Origin: Anarhynchus alexandrinus
Taxonomy: Eukaryota; Chordata; Aves; Charadriiformes; Charadriidae
Direction: 5' to 3'
Length of the DNA stretch: 64,000 nucleotides
Assembly (NCBI GenBank): GCA_008711295.1
Contig: VUYV01000148.1
Span: forward strand, 1,280,384-1,344,383
Part shown: in pieces, positions 1-12,200 of the stretch
Numbering within the stretch: the first letter of the stretch is position 1
Layout: each line of letters starts with the position of its first letter
Position numbers and translations under genes: made by a program
Notes under the pieces: generated by a model
The model's input: the letters and a program-made list of their open reading frames with translations, nothing else
Database searches by the model: none
Told to the model about the DNA's origin: nothing

Positions 1-917
1 CCAAGGAAGAACGCTTCGGGGTCCTCCTTTGCACCTGGGAGTCAGCCCAAACTCCCCGCTTTGCTCTTTTAAGACCCACTGATGTGAAATCATTAGAAAT
101 CACCTTGAAAATACCCGGCTAAAAGTGCAAACAAATGGTTTGGGGCAGCTTTTGGAAGTCAGGAGGCTCCATGAGGCTGCGGCAGTTTTTAAGCCACGTT
201 CTCCGTTGCGCGTGGCAGCCAGGTACGGAGACCTCTTCAAACAAAAGAGGAGTGTGTTTTGATTTAGTGAGGACCTCACAGAGGTTAAGCAGCCTCATTT
301 TGTTGGTAGCAACAATCTTTTAATGTCCCACTCCTAATTTCATCAGGAGCACAAAACATTTCTGTCCTGGAGGAATGCTGAGGGCTGATTTTTCCTACTT
401 GCTTGCAGCGCCCGCTTGCATTTCTCTACAAAGCCCTTGTGAAGAGAAAGAAAAAAGGAGTTTTCACGGGGATGGGGGAAGCCCGGTGCATGAATAATGC
501 GCCCTTCCTTTTGACAACAGAAAGAGAATGAATGTTTGTGGATGAAAATCCTCCGCGGCTGCCGGGAGCTTGTGGGCGAGCGATAGGAGAAGTTGTAGCT
601 CCTGCAACAAACGGTCTCTTCAGAGCATCCAACACAAATCCGCCGTGGGAGGAGGCTGGAGCAGGAATTATGCAGTCTCTCCTCATCATTAAAATCCCAT
701 CTACGTGTTTGTGTGTGCGTGCAGAGCAGGCGCGCTGGTGACTGCTGCAGAAGAGCAGAGAGTTTGTGAGCTGGAGACCTTTGGGACCCGTGAGTGGGTG
801 ATATCTTCTCTTTATGTCAATGGGACTTAATTTTGCCCTATGTTACGTGGCTGTCCCGGAGATCAAAAGGGACAGAGCAGCAAAGCGCTATCCCGTACAT
901 GGAACAAATGCTCCAAG
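1..917. other. Non-coding, probable LRRC75A intron, leftmost part
   Basis: No exon, RNA gene or repeat that I can name. Short open frames here lack family resemblance and splice context. Assignment to an LRRC75A intron is inference from the terminal exon at 29,037, whose acceptor requires upstream exons on the same strand. Confidence 0.5.
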
Positions 918-1030
918 TCACAGAATCACAGAATAGTCAGGGTTGGAAGGGACCTCTGGAGATCATCTAGTCCAACCCCCCCGCCAGAGCAGGGTCACCT
1001 ACAACAGGTTGCACAGGACAACGGGATATT
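918..1030 (-). mobile_element. CR1 LINE 3'-end fragment
   Basis: The left edge carries CACAGAATCACAGAATAG, the reverse complement of the CR1 tail. It is followed by the conserved block GGTTGGAAGGGACCTCTGGA and ATCATCTAGTCCAACCCCC read in antisense. The element is on the minus strand and strongly 5'-truncated, with only about 110 bases left. It has no coding capacity. Confidence 0.85.
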
Positions 1031-1066
1031 GCCAGCGGGATATTGCCCAGACCGGGATATTGCCTG
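1020..1066. repeat. Three-copy short tandem repeat, unit core GGGATATTGCC
   Basis: GGGATATTGCC occurs three times with spacers of 3-5 bases, at the inner edge of the minus-strand CR1 fragment. It looks like local slippage or duplication. Confidence 0.75.
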
Positions 1067-1177
1067 GTGCTGTGATTTCAGGGTGCGTTGCGAATCACTC
1101 TGCCTTTGCCGTGGGAAGAGGGCAATTTCCAAACCTCTGCTCCTCCCTATGTGGTCTGAGACTTCGTGCATTTTGTT

Positions 1178-1692
1178 TGGGATGGAGAAATTGTGCCCAG
1201 TTCTGGGCTCCCCGGGTCAAGAAGGACAGGGAACTGCTGGAGAGGGTCCAGCAAAGGGCTACAAAGATGATGAGGGGATTGGAGCATCTCTTATGAGGAA
1301 AGGCTGAGGGACTTGGGGCTTTTCAGTCTGGAGAAGAGAAGACTGAGGGGAGATCTTATCAATGCTTATAAATCCTTAAAGGGAGGGTGCCAGGGGGATG
1401 GGAACAGTCTTTTTCCAGTGGTGCCCAGTGACAGGACAAGAGGGAACGGGCACAAGCTTGACCATAGGAGGTTCCATCTCAACCTGAGGAGGGCCTTCTC
1501 TCCTGTGGGGGTGGCAGAGCACTGGCACAGGCTGCCCAGAGAGGTGGGGGAGTCTCCCACTCTGGAGCCATTCCAAACCTGCCTGGACGCCGTCCTGTGC
1601 CACTGCTGGAGGTGCCCCTGCTCTGGCAGGGGGTGGCACTGGGGGAGCTCCAGAGGGCCCTTCCAACCCTCACCAGTCTGTGATTCTGTGAA
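1178..1692 (+). mobile_element. CR1 LINE, 5'-truncated, with end of ORF2 and 3' UTR
   Basis: This plus-strand CR1 copy contains decayed C-terminal ORF2 sequence, recognisable as [15 protein letters not shown] followed by [10 protein letters not shown], and then the conserved 3' region ending in TCTGTGATTCTGTG. The reading frame is shifted near 1,300, where the two recognisable blocks lie in different frames, so it is a dead copy. It faces away from the minus-strand CR1 fragment at 918-1,030. Confidence 0.92.
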
Positions 1693-4600
1693 AAGCAAAA
1701 CTCTGGTTCTTGGTGGTTCTTCAGGCTGCCTGGGGCTGGGAACTGAGGCTGTCAGGCTTCATCAGCGGGATGCTTGGCCCTGGTTTACGGGTAGAGTCCT
1801 GCATCCCACAGGAGGACGTGGGTGAGGGACAGAGGTGCTCCTGACCGTGGTGGATCTTCTGAACCTTTGCTGGGTCGTATCACAGTCACCGCGGACTGCA
1901 GCCTCGTGGCTGCAGTGTGGTCACTGAGTCTATAAATCCTTGTGCTGACATCCATCTCGGGAGTTAAATACCTGCTGCGATTTGGTGATGGCTCAAAAAG
2001 ATGGGGCGGGACAGGCTGTGACCCCCCCAGCAGCAGAAGGCTGCCGATATTTGCCCTTGTCTTCGCTCAGGCGTGTTGTCACAAAGCTCCCGGCCACCTC
2101 CGGCTGTCCGTGCGTTGGCTGCGGCTGTAGCACAGAGCTCTGTTTGTCTCCGAGATGATTGCAGTCTGGATACAGGCGGAAAGCAATTCATTTCCCAGGG
2201 TAGGCACTAAATACCAACTGCTGTCTGCCTGTGCGTGGCAATTGTTAATAAGAGCTCTACTGGGGCGGAGCGGAGCTTTTCTCTGTGTTTATCCTGGAGC
2301 ATTAGAAATATTCCGGTTATTTACTTCGTTTTTTTCTCTTAATTGCCCTAAGAGCACAGGAGAGGCCATCTCAAGCTTATCGTACCCTACTTTTGTGATT
2401 GTCTGTAGCAAGAGGGCTGGAAATTAGAATTTAATCTCTGTGTATTGCTATGGTTCAGCATTCAAATCCCAGCCTGGCCGAGGCAGACCAGCCTTTCCTC
2501 TGGAAATATTAAATAACCACCGAAAGAGCCTAATGCCTGGTTGTCCCTCGTCACCATGCCAGCTGTCGGCCGGGAGGGAGGGAGTCCTCAGGCAGCACAT
2601 CTGCTTGATGCGAAGGGGTGTCCCTGCGTGAGCGCTGGGACCGGTGAGGGTTAACCACGGGGACTGAGTAATCCTCCGGTAATGGAAGGATGACTTAATG
2701 TGATGGGAAGACCTGGAGTGACACAGAAGAAGTCAGAAGGGAGCTAAGATTTTGGGAGAGAGAGTGGAAAACAAGGGGAGGGGGAGCAAGACAATAAACC
2801 CCTCTCCCTTGGCAGCTGTCAGAGATGTGCTCAGTGATTTTTGCAGCTCGAGGCCGTCTCCAGTCTGCCGCTGTGGGGCTGCCAGGCGGCTGCGGGCAGC
2901 AGTGCCCCCCGCCACCAGCATCACCCCACCCGTGGTGCATTCGGCATCCCGCTTATCTCATTTTGTCTTTTCGCTTGGCCTTTCTTTTAAGGCATTGGTC
3001 TCCGACTGATAAAGCACTTTGCTCAGCCTTATTAATGAACTGCCCCAGTAATGAGAGTACTAGTGGGATGAGGTGCGGCGTTAACCCCTGTGTCAGGCAG
3101 ACGGAGCCGGCTCAGCCCCTGCGGAGCAAATCCCGTGGGCAGCACCGGCGTTGGGCAGTGCTGAGGGTGCTTGGCACGCAGGTATGGCCTCCAGCAGCTC
3201 CCTCGGGAGATGCTCACCCTTGGGTTGGTCTGGTACACGCGGCACGCGGCCAACATACATAAAACCAGAGTATTTTCCATAGTTTGGCAGCGATGTTTGG
3301 AAACTGTTGCAGCAGTGGGAGGGGGCTGTCTTCCAGCGGCGCTGTGATGGGGTGGTTGATATGGCTCCGCGCCACGCACAGCACGGTGAACGAGCTATGG
3401 TTCAAGGTGTACACCCTGGTGAAGAAAAAAGAAGGAAAAAACAAAAAGAAACCTTTTGAGGTATCAGGAGACAGTAAGGAGTTGGGAGAAATATTTGGAT
3501 ACGGGTGATTTTACAGCACATATCCCAGAAGTGCACTTTTCATCACCTCTGTCCTCCTCACCTCTGTCTCCTTCATGGCCACGGGGCATTTCCTACATCT
3601 GCCAATCTGGGACTCTTTGGACTTGTTGAAGTTCCTCAAGATATGATTTTATATCTTTTTTATAGCTGGGATTGAAACAACCCTGATTTGACTTGTCAGT
3701 TGTTCTGTTGCCAGTGCTCCTCTGCGTGATGCTGCTTCTGGGCTCCTGCCTCTTGAATTTATTCCCTTTGGCACGTGCATGGCTGGAAGCACAGTGCCTT
3801 CTGTATTTTTGCTCTCTTGGTCTGTGTGGCTTCAAAACTGCCTGGTCAGGGGCTGCTTTGTTTGAGGAGAATCCATTTTCCAAGATAGCTGAGCAGGAGC
3901 AAGCTTTTGGGGCTGGTTCTTCGCGTGCACCGAGGTAGCTGGCCAGAATTTTTTGCTCCACGCTGGCACCCCAAGCGTGGGAGAGTAGGGTGGGCAGGTT
4001 AAGCCTGGGGTTAAATGTGGCTAAGGCTGCTTCCCAAAAAAAGAAGGAGATGCTGGCGAGTGGCGGTGGCTGCACCCTGGCCCCGCACGGCGCTGGGCGT
4101 CTGCCCCGTCCCCACCAGCGCCAGCCTGGCTGTCAGGAGCTGCTTATCCCTGGGAAATCACGACCCTTCGAGGACACCCCGCCGAGATGCAGCTATCTAC
4201 AGCCCGCGTGCATCGCAGCACTCCCCCTTGCTATGTAGAAAATGTGATGAGCGCCTTCTCAAAAAATGCTGTTGAACGTGAAGACATCCCGTCCGGCGGG
4301 TCCGGCGTTTTGTGGCCATGCGAAAACCGTAGTGAAATGTTTTGTCCTTCTTGTGGGAACGGCGTGTGATGTTGGAGAGAAGGGGGATGAATAGGCCGTC
4401 AATCATCCACCGCAGGTCAGCAGCGCAGGCTAAGCCGGGTGGGAAGAGGGGAAGGATTTCATCCAGTTGGGGAAAGATATATGTCTGCTAGGTGAGAGAG
4501 GAATAAAGAAAAAAAAGCTAAGTCATTTTAAAGTCAATAATATACAGCACTAAGCAGCTTTTGCTTTAAATAATGCTCTTTTAAGGCTAGTGGGGTATAA

Positions 4601-5471
4601 ATACCAGGGCGTTAGGTTGTCCCTGGTGTGCACTCTATCCCTGAATCAGCGCGTGTGCGTCAGACGGGGAGGGATGAACCTGACGGTGCAGCGAGGATGC
4701 TCTGAGCCGGCTCCCGGCTGCCCCCAGCTAAGCGGCCGAATGATTGTGCCATCGTTACAGCGAAGCTTCAACATCAGCAAGTAGCAGGCTGGAAACAAAC
4801 GGAAGGAATTGCTTTTTCAGCCAGCTCTCCCCACCGAATGATGTTGAAGGGCCAAAATCCACGGGGCGTTCAAAAAGTGATTAATGACAGCTTCATCGGT
4901 GGCCATTAAACATCATAGTTTAGGCTCAACCTCTGGCTCAAGAAGTCTCTAAAGCACGGGAAGCTGGGAGGAATTGCCAGGGAGGAATAACTGAATAAAG
5001 CCCTAGATCCTTTACCTAAACATTAACTAACATGTAAACGCAGGATCTGCGCTTGGTAGACCTTGAGGTGACCCAGAATGGTTATTCTTTTGCATTGATG
5101 CTTAGTAGCATCAGCGCAGCGTTAGAGGAGAAGCCGCTGCCGGAGCATTCCCGCACCATCCCAGGAGTCGCACACTCACCGCCCCAGTCTGTCACTGCCC
5201 CGACCAGGGGCCCTTCGCAGCGGGCGACCCCCAGGAGCCGATGGGTGCCCTTTTCCACTCCACACACACACACACACTCACTCTTGGGCACGCTCCTTCC
5301 TTCTTCAGACTCGACCCCAGGTTTCCCGCAGCACAATCTCAGGTGTCGGATTTTATACAAATAAATAATTTAACTGAAAGGTACAGCAGCAGGGTCAGCC
5401 CGGGCTGGGTGCCTCCAGAGAGGGACCTCGGACAAAGAAATCCCTGGGCAATTATACCCCTGCGATCTACA
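1693..5471. other. Non-coding, probable intron
   Basis: Mixed-composition sequence with no recognisable gene. The longer open frames, for example around 2,825-3,262 and 3,593-4,075, resemble no family I know and lie in GC-richer stretches where chance open frames are common. A short CA repeat lies near 5,259. Confidence 0.5.
5259..5277. repeat. (CA)n microsatellite
   Basis: About nine CA units in a row, directly visible. Confidence 0.9.
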
Positions 5472-5545
5472 GAGTCACAGAATCATCTAGGTTGGAGGGG
5501 ACCTTTAAGATCATCGAGTCCAACCATATACACCTGCCCCTCACA
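5472..5545 (-). mobile_element. CR1 LINE 3'-end fragment
   Basis: GAGTCACAGAATCATCTAGG followed by TTGGAGGGGACCTTTAAGAT and CATCGAGTCCAACC is the CR1 3' end read in antisense. Only the terminal part of the element survives, so the right boundary is approximate. Confidence 0.8.
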
Positions 5546-6349
5546 CGCTCTTCACGGTCTTTTAGTCCAGTGGTCATTTTTGGTCTGGGGTCTTCTAACA
5601 CCTTCTTGGATTCTCTCTCTCTCTGTGTCCAGGCAGACCGGCCGTTGACTGCTCTGATCTTGTTGATTTGCCGTCTCTGCTGAGGGTTATCACCTCCTTA
5701 TCTTCTGTTTTACACTGTTGTGCACCCGTGCTTGCTGGCAGGACGTGGGGAACTGAAAAGTCCCAGACTTAGGGAAAAATGCTACCAAAACATCAGTGTG
5801 TTATCCACCTTTTCCTCATACTAAAAGACTAAACACAGCACTGTACCGGCTGCTAGGAAAATTACTGAGAAAATTAACTCTATTGCAGCCTAAAGGCTTC
5901 AGCAAATCTCGCTACTCATGCCAAGTAAAGCTAGGCAAACAGCATAAATCACACTGTATTGTAACCCCAAGTATTTTATTCTAATTAAAACTTACTTATT
6001 TAAGTTAGATAACTAATATCTCTCAACAGTGGAGGTGAGATTTTTCCAGGGTCTGCAGCATCCCGCCGGTCACTTAGAGCTGCAGGGGCTCGCTCCAGGC
6101 TGCGGTGCACCTAATGCATCCCTGCCCTTCTGTCCTCGTAGGAAAAAAAACAGGGAACAAAGTGGGAACCCATCAGAGCAGCGTAACGCAGTGACAAAGC
6201 TGAACTGATCATCTCTTGGCTTGGGCTTGCATCGCTTCCTCTGCGTGGGTTGGAAACCCTTCTCCCTTTCAAGGGAGAGCCCAAATACAACCAGTGCTTG
6301 GTCCTGAGCCTGCCCTTCCATCACTGGGATTTTTCAGCCCACTTCATCT

Positions 6350-7002
6350 GTTGAGAAGCTCAACGTGAGCCGGCAATATGCGCTCGCAGCCCAGAAGGCC
6401 AACCGTATCCTGGGCTGCATCAAAAGAAGTGTGGCCAGCAGGGCGAGGGAGGGGATTCTGCCCCTCTGCTCCGCTCTGGGGAGACCACACCTGGAATATT
6501 GCATCCAGCTCTGGAGCCCTCAAGGTAAGAAGAATATGGACCTGTTGGAGCGGGGCCAGAGGAGGCCACAAAGATGATCAGAGGGCTGGAGCACCTCTGC
6601 TGTGAGGACAGGCTGAGAGAGTTGGGGGTGTTCAGCCTGGAGAAGAGAAGGCTCTGGGGAGACCTTATAGCTCCTTCCAGTATCTGAACGGGACCTACAA
6701 GAAGACTGGAGAGGTACTTTTTGCACAGACATGTAGTGATAGGACGAGGGGGAATGTCTTTGAACTGGAGGAGGGGAGATTTAGATTAGATATCAGGAAG
6801 AAATTCTTTCCTGTGAGGGTGGTGAGCCCCTGGCGCAGGTTGCCCAGAGAAGCTGTGGCTGCCCCATCCCTGGAGGTGTTCAAGGCCAGGTTGGATGGGG
6901 CTTGGAGCAACCTGGGCTGGTGGGAGGTGTCCCTGCCCATGGCAGGGGGTTGGAACTGGATGGTCTTCAAGGTCCCTTCCAACCTAAACCATTCTATGAT
7001 TC
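6350..7002 (+). mobile_element. CR1 LINE, 5'-truncated, about 650 bases
   Basis: Plus-strand copy. Translation shows the end of the CR1 ORF2 protein (LNVSRQYALAAQKANRILGC, then SVASRAREG and [12 protein letters not shown]) with frameshifts. The 3' region follows and ends CTAAACCATTCTATGATTC. It is a close relative of the copy at 12,428 (shared GACCTGTTGGAGCGGGGCCA), so the two probably belong to one subfamily. Confidence 0.95.
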
Positions 7003-8093
7003 ATCTGTCTCCAGCAGGGCAGACCTATTTCTGCTTGCTCATGTGCTTTGGAGAGCCCTCAACAGTTAAAAGTGCAGTTCTCAGAGGAAATCTGTGCAGA
7101 GACTGAGCTGAGACAGGATCTGGCCTGGGAGAAAAAGCCCTTGAGATGCCTTCCAGAGAGGGGAAGCACTCCAATGGTGACAGAGCCTGGGGTGTCCCCC
7201 TGCCAGGGTCCCTCGACATGTCAGCGCACGTCAGTCTGCACCAGATGACAGGGTGACCTGTCTTTCCCAGGGGAAGCCGAGAGGCTTGAAAGGAGAGTGC
7301 TGCGATGTTTGTTGTTGAATTTAAAGAGTCAGAGACACTGGGATGACCTTTGGCGCGATGAAAACAGGACTAAACAGCGAGCAAATTAAATGCCTGTTGT
7401 GGGGGGGAAAGGTGAAGCACTGCAAATCCGGGGGAGCAAACATTTATCAGGGCTGTGATTAAGAAATAGCTCTGCAACGTGCTGTTTGTGGCAGTTAAAG
7501 AAGCTGCCGTCCCGTTGGCTTGTTGCTGGTATTCCGGGGAAATTCGGTTTCTCCTGCGCCTGTCGGGGTGCGAGCTGTCAGGTCTGCTCCCCGCGTTTGC
7601 TGGGAAACGTGGGCATTTTGCACACCCCGAAACGTGCCGAACGGGGAGGGAGGGTAAGCAGGTGGTGAAATTGCCCGTTTTGTTCTTCATTTCCACTGAG
7701 AGTTATCTGGCCACCAGATTGGCACGTTTGGCATGGCAATGAGTTATTTTTGCTGAATATTGCCGCAGCATCTGGAAGGAGGGACTGTTGCTGGGCACTG
7801 CCCAAAGCATTTCCAGCCAAGGGCCGCTCGCCGGGGGGCCCTGCGTGTGCAACGGGTTAAATGTCCCAGATGCTCAGCGAGTTGAAGTTGTCTGGCTGAA
7901 ATCAGATGGTACATCAGGCTGTTTATCGCAGGCCAGCGGGTTAGCAATGGGCTGGCACGGCTCCGCGGAGAGCACGGTGCTGTTCGACCTCGCTGCCCAG
8001 GAGGGGTTTGCTGGGACAAGGCACAGCCGCCCGTGTGTGTGTGTGAGCAAGGGACGCTGTGCCCCTTTGCACAAGAGGCTATTGAATTCAAAC
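7003..8093. other. Non-coding, probable intron
   Basis: Between two CR1 copies. Nothing recognisable as a gene or regulatory element. Confidence 0.45.
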
Positions 8094-8260
8094 CCTGGTA
8101 CAGGCTTCCTAGAGAGGTGGTCGATGCCCCCGGCCTGTCAGCGTTTGAGGCGTTTGGACAATGCCTTTAATAATATGCTTTAACTTTTGGTCAGCCCTGA
8201 AGTAGTCAGGCAGTTGGACTAGATGATTGTTGTAGGAACCTTCCAACTGAAATTTTCTAT
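8094..8260 (+). mobile_element. CR1-like LINE 3' end that seeds a pentanucleotide array
   Basis: The sequence GGCTTCCTAGAGAGGTGGTC, then CAGTTGGACTAGATGATTGT and TGTAGGAACCTTCCAACTGA, is the 3' UTR of a CR1-family LINE. Instead of ending in the usual short tail it runs straight into (TTCTA)n. About 165 bases of the element remain. The divergence from the other CR1 copies here suggests another subfamily. Confidence 0.82.
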
Positions 8261-8925
8261 TCTATTCTATTCTATTCTATTCTATTCTATTCTATTCTAT
8301 TCTATTCTATTCTATTCTATTCCATTCCATTCCATTCCATTCCATTCCATTCCATTCTGTAGGAACCTCCCAACTGAAATATTCTAGTCTAGTCTAGTCT
8401 AGTCTAGTCTATTCCATTCCGTTCCATTCCATTCCATTCCATTCTGTAGGAGCCTTCCAACTGAAATATTCTATTCTATTCCATTCTTTTCTATTCCATT
8501 CTTTTCTATTCCATTCTTTTCTATTCCATTCTTTTCTATTCCATTCTTTTCTATTCCATTCTATTCCATTCTATTCCATTCCATTCCATTCCATTCCATT
8601 CTGTAGGAACCATCCAACTGAAATATTCTATTCTATTCCATTCTTTTCTATTCCATTCCATTCCATTCTGTAGGAACCTTCCAACTGAAATATTCTATTC
8701 TATTCCATTCTTTTCTATTCCATTCTTTTCTATTCCATTCTATTCCATTCTATTCCATTCCATTCCATTCTGTAGGAACCTTCCAACTGAAATATTCTAT
8801 TCTATTCTATTCTATTCTATTCTATTCTATGCTATTCTATTCTATTCTATTCTGTAGGAACATTCCAGCTGAAATATTCCATTCCATTCCATTCCATTCC
8901 ATTCCATTCCATTCCATTCCATTCC
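8231..8925. repeat. Composite array of CR1-tail units and TTCTA/TTCCA pentanucleotides
   Basis: Tracts of TTCTA, TTCCA, TCTAG and TTTTC-type pentamers are punctuated by seven copies of a block of about 25 bases, TGTAGGAACCTTCCAACTGA plus AATATTC. The blocks start near 8,231, 8,358, 8,445, 8,602, 8,669, 8,771 and 8,853. The block is the last part of the adjacent CR1-like 3' end, so the array appears to have grown by repeated duplication of the tail and its microsatellite. Read on the minus strand it gives a spurious GMEWN-repeat peptide. Confidence 0.93.
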
Positions 8926-11057
8926 AACGGAGTTGTCTGAAGGAAAGTGCATCCCAGCTCCTGCACCGAGAGCATTTATAGCATGTTCATGCTTTGCAGC
9001 ATCAAGCCTTAAGCTCCAGCCACTGCCACCGGTGCTGATAAACCCCCAGAGGTAAGAGGGCAGCCATGAGGTTTGGTGTACGGGGTTGGTTTGCTGCCAG
9101 CCTGGCACAGCTTCTGAAGCAGCGTGGGGCCAAGAGGGCCATGGGCAACCAGAACCATGTTTCCCCTAAAATCTCCGGGACGTTAGCAGCAAGCATCACT
9201 CTGCTGAAGCAAGGGAGTTGGGGAAAGCTGAGCATTCGCTCGCTGCTTTGGCTCTGGCGATAGCTGGACCGATGAGATTTAGGACAGATGACTTGGTGAT
9301 TAAACAGGCCAAATCCCAACGCTGCACGTCCCGAAAAGCCTTTTTGGCAGCTGATGGGGAGGCACTGAGAGTGCTTCTGCTTGCAGAGGGCTCATAGCCA
9401 TGGGAAGGGAGCACAGTGTCCTCGCTTTATCGGAAAGTACCGTGGCTTCCTTGAGACACTTTCAAGACCTCGTGACACGGGTATGCAAACAGATTATTGG
9501 GGGCTGAGCCCGGGTGTGAATTTGGAAGCTTTCAGTAAATCTGGGGAAAACAAAATGTAGGCGAGTGTGATGATGCAGCACTCAGAGCGCGAGAGCCAGA
9601 GACACTGGCTGCAAAGGAAGAGAGATTTTGTGCCACGCGAGGCGGGATGAGCATCTATCTAATCCGAAAATGTCAGCTCGAGGTTTGGGGCTGCCGGTCG
9701 CTAGTGGGGCGAGCAGTCAGATTTGGCCACTTGGGAGAACGTGGCTCAGCAGCAAAGTCTGGTTCTGGCGTCTCAGACGTGTGGGGTTGGAGTTGGTGTA
9801 ATTTGACTTGGAAATAGGGGATTTGCCTGGGCCACCGAGAGCTCGCTGCTGGGGGCAGCGCCCCTTTGCTTACCAACAGCAAGCGCCTCTGCAGAGGGAT
9901 TTCTCCTGCCTGAAATAACTCCTGGCAGGGGTGTTTTGAAAGAAGGTGTTGATTTTGGCTGGGATGTAGGTTTACGTGTCCAACACCGGCTGTAAAGCAT
10001 CACTCAGGACGGTCAGAGTCATGCTGTGGGGCTCGATGCCCGCGGGTTGGTATCTCCTGGTTTCGGGTTCTTTGCTGGGCAGCATTAAGGATCTCTCATT
10101 TACAGCATTACAGAGCGCAGAAAACGCAAACGTGTGGTTATTATCCCCACGACTGTCCAGCAGATTCAAATGAGACACATTGCGACTAAGGCTTCCCAGT
10201 TATGATCCAGGTTTCGGTCCTGTGTTGGTTCTGGTCTCTATTCCTGTGCCACATCCAACCTACTCAACCTTTCGGTGCGTAGCCGGCTGCCTCCCTGGCT
10301 TCACCCCCGTCATCCAGCATCCACGCATCCCGGCTTGGTCGGTCTGTCCCCCTCCTCTGTGCAGCTGAAGGGTGATTGCCAGCGAGCTGGGACGGATGGC
10401 GTCTCCGGGCTGTCGTTTTGCGGGTGGAGAGGTTATCCCTTACAGCTACGTGATTGATCGCGGCGAGGCTGCGGCTGCTTCCCATGTGCCAGCCGAGCTG
10501 CCGTGCCGGCCCCGTCACACCTTGCTCCGTCGGAAGGAGTTGGCGTTAGCAGAGACCTACTTTTTAAGCTGTTGGAGCTAAGCTGTAAATAATGCATGCA
10601 GACTGAAACGCCACCCAGGTAAGTGCTCCGGGGCGAGCTGTCGCGCTGGAGGGGGCTTAAGGTTTTCCATTGACTCACTCTGTAAAGCGAGCCCTTACCC
10701 TCCTCGGTGCCCTCCACCAGTCATCTGGGTTGCTCCAGAGTTTGAAACAATTAAACCAAACTGTGGAGTCCCTTTTTTTTTTTCCCCCCACTGATGGATA
10801 TTGGCCCTGACAAACACTTGAGTTGCCTTTGCTGTTCCCTCACTGAGCAAATGAACTGACAACCAGAAGTACTAGAAAATACCCTAAAGTAGAAAAAAAA
10901 ACATGTGGCAGCAAGGCTGGGATGGGGTGACTTAGAGCAGCAGGACATCCCTTCCTACCTCCGTGCTTTTCGGAGCTCACTCACACTCTTGCTGCAGCCT
11001 TAAAAGCTACAGGTAGTCACAGGCACTACCTGTGATTTCAAACCTCCTTTCCGAGCC

Positions 11058-11084
11058 ACCCTCCTCCTCCTCCTCCTCCTTCCT
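11058..11084. repeat. (CTC)n trinucleotide repeat
   Basis: Six or more CTC units in a pyrimidine-rich strand. Confidence 0.85.
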
Positions 11085-12176
11085 CTCCCCTCCTGCAACT
11101 GGACCAAGGAATAACCCAGTAGTTTTCCTCCCCTTGGAGGGAACATCCATCTCACCTCCTTGTTCCTGTGGTCCCCTGAATGTTTTCTAGTCCTGTGTCT
11201 GATTAGAAAAGGCTTTTGACTGTGAAAAGTGTGACTTCTTTAATTATTTTTTTTTTTAATAATTACTCCTCCACTTCCTCTGCTTCTGGGGGGGAGTGGA
11301 AATTAGTTTTGCTTTTGACACATGGCAGTGATTACTTAAATCTATCCTCACAACTCGGGCTGCGGAGGGGGGGAATCAACTAGTAGAAATTGTTATTAAA
11401 TGAGGGAATCAGCTGGTGAAATAATGAATCCTCACACACGCGCATTTCCTCCCTGCCTTGGAAGTCCTCCAAACACCCTGCGATTATTTGTCTTGTCTAA
11501 AACAGCCGCTGCCTTAGTCCCTTTTTAGCCGGTGAGGGGCAATTCTCTCCCTTGCCCGGGGCCCGGCGGCTGCTCCCGCTCCGGGCCGGTCTCCCGCCAC
11601 CCTGCAGGAAAGCCACCGCTCCCCCAAGCAGCAATGCCCATCTAATTACCAGCCAGCCCCAGCGTGGCTGTCACCCCCAGCTATATTTCCCAATTAGGAG
11701 AATCAAGCTTTATGATGAAGCTTTGATAGAGGCTTTTTAAATTTTTTTTTTTTTTCAAGCCCTTTCACATCGTGCATCATTAGCGGTGGTAAATGAAGGT
11801 GTTTAGTGAGCTCATCCATCACTTTGACTTGAGGCTCTGACTCACAGTCGGGGCAAGTTTCCACCTCTCGCGCCCGCTGCTGCTCTCTTTGAATGAAAAT
11901 AATGCTTTAAAATAGCGGTGCGAAGGAAGACGGTGATAAGAGCGCCGGAAGCGCCGCTGCTCCCTGCTGCCGTGGGGAGGGGAAGGGCTGGACCGAGTTT
12001 TTGGATGGTGGCATCTGGGCATCATGCATTTCAAAGGGACACCGAGGCGTACTTGGGCTGGATCTGGGTTGGTTGGGTTTTTTATCTGTGTGCATTGCTG
12101 TGGGGCTGGCAGGAGTGGCAGAGCTCAGGCGGAGAGGGTTAGACTGGAGAAGGCAGCGAGCCGGGCACCAGGAGAT

Positions 12177-12200
12177 GTGACCTGCAGGTCTGCAGGTCAC
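12177..12200. promoter_or_regulatory. Perfect 11-bp inverted repeat with nuclear-receptor half-sites
   Basis: GTGACCTGCAG, a 2-base spacer, then CTGCAGGTCAC: an exact inverted repeat. It contains AGGTCA half-sites at both ends in opposite orientation, and AGGTCT-gc-AGGTCA forms a DR2-like direct repeat on the plus strand. Such spacing is typical of retinoid-type receptor elements. Function is inference. Confidence 0.35.

Noticed and set aside
1313..1825. 170-residue open frame
   Set aside because: The first part is decayed CR1 ORF2 sequence and the remainder is CR1 3' UTR and flank read through by chance.
3406..3460. Lys-rich stretch considered as an upstream LRRC75A exon (LVKKK similar to LVKRK)
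   Set aside because: The flanking residues do not match the protein and no donor follows in the right phase.
3693..3938. Plus-strand frame with a hydrophobic N-terminus
   Set aside because: No conserved motif or promoter/splice context; probably chance.
8231..8925. Regularly spaced repeat blocks that could be mistaken for a CRISPR array
   Set aside because: Spacers are themselves pentanucleotide repeats and the repeat unit is a CR1 tail in a vertebrate genome.
8842..9108. Open frame with GMEWN repeats on the minus strand
   Set aside because: It is the translation of the TTCCA pentanucleotide array and its flank, not a protein.
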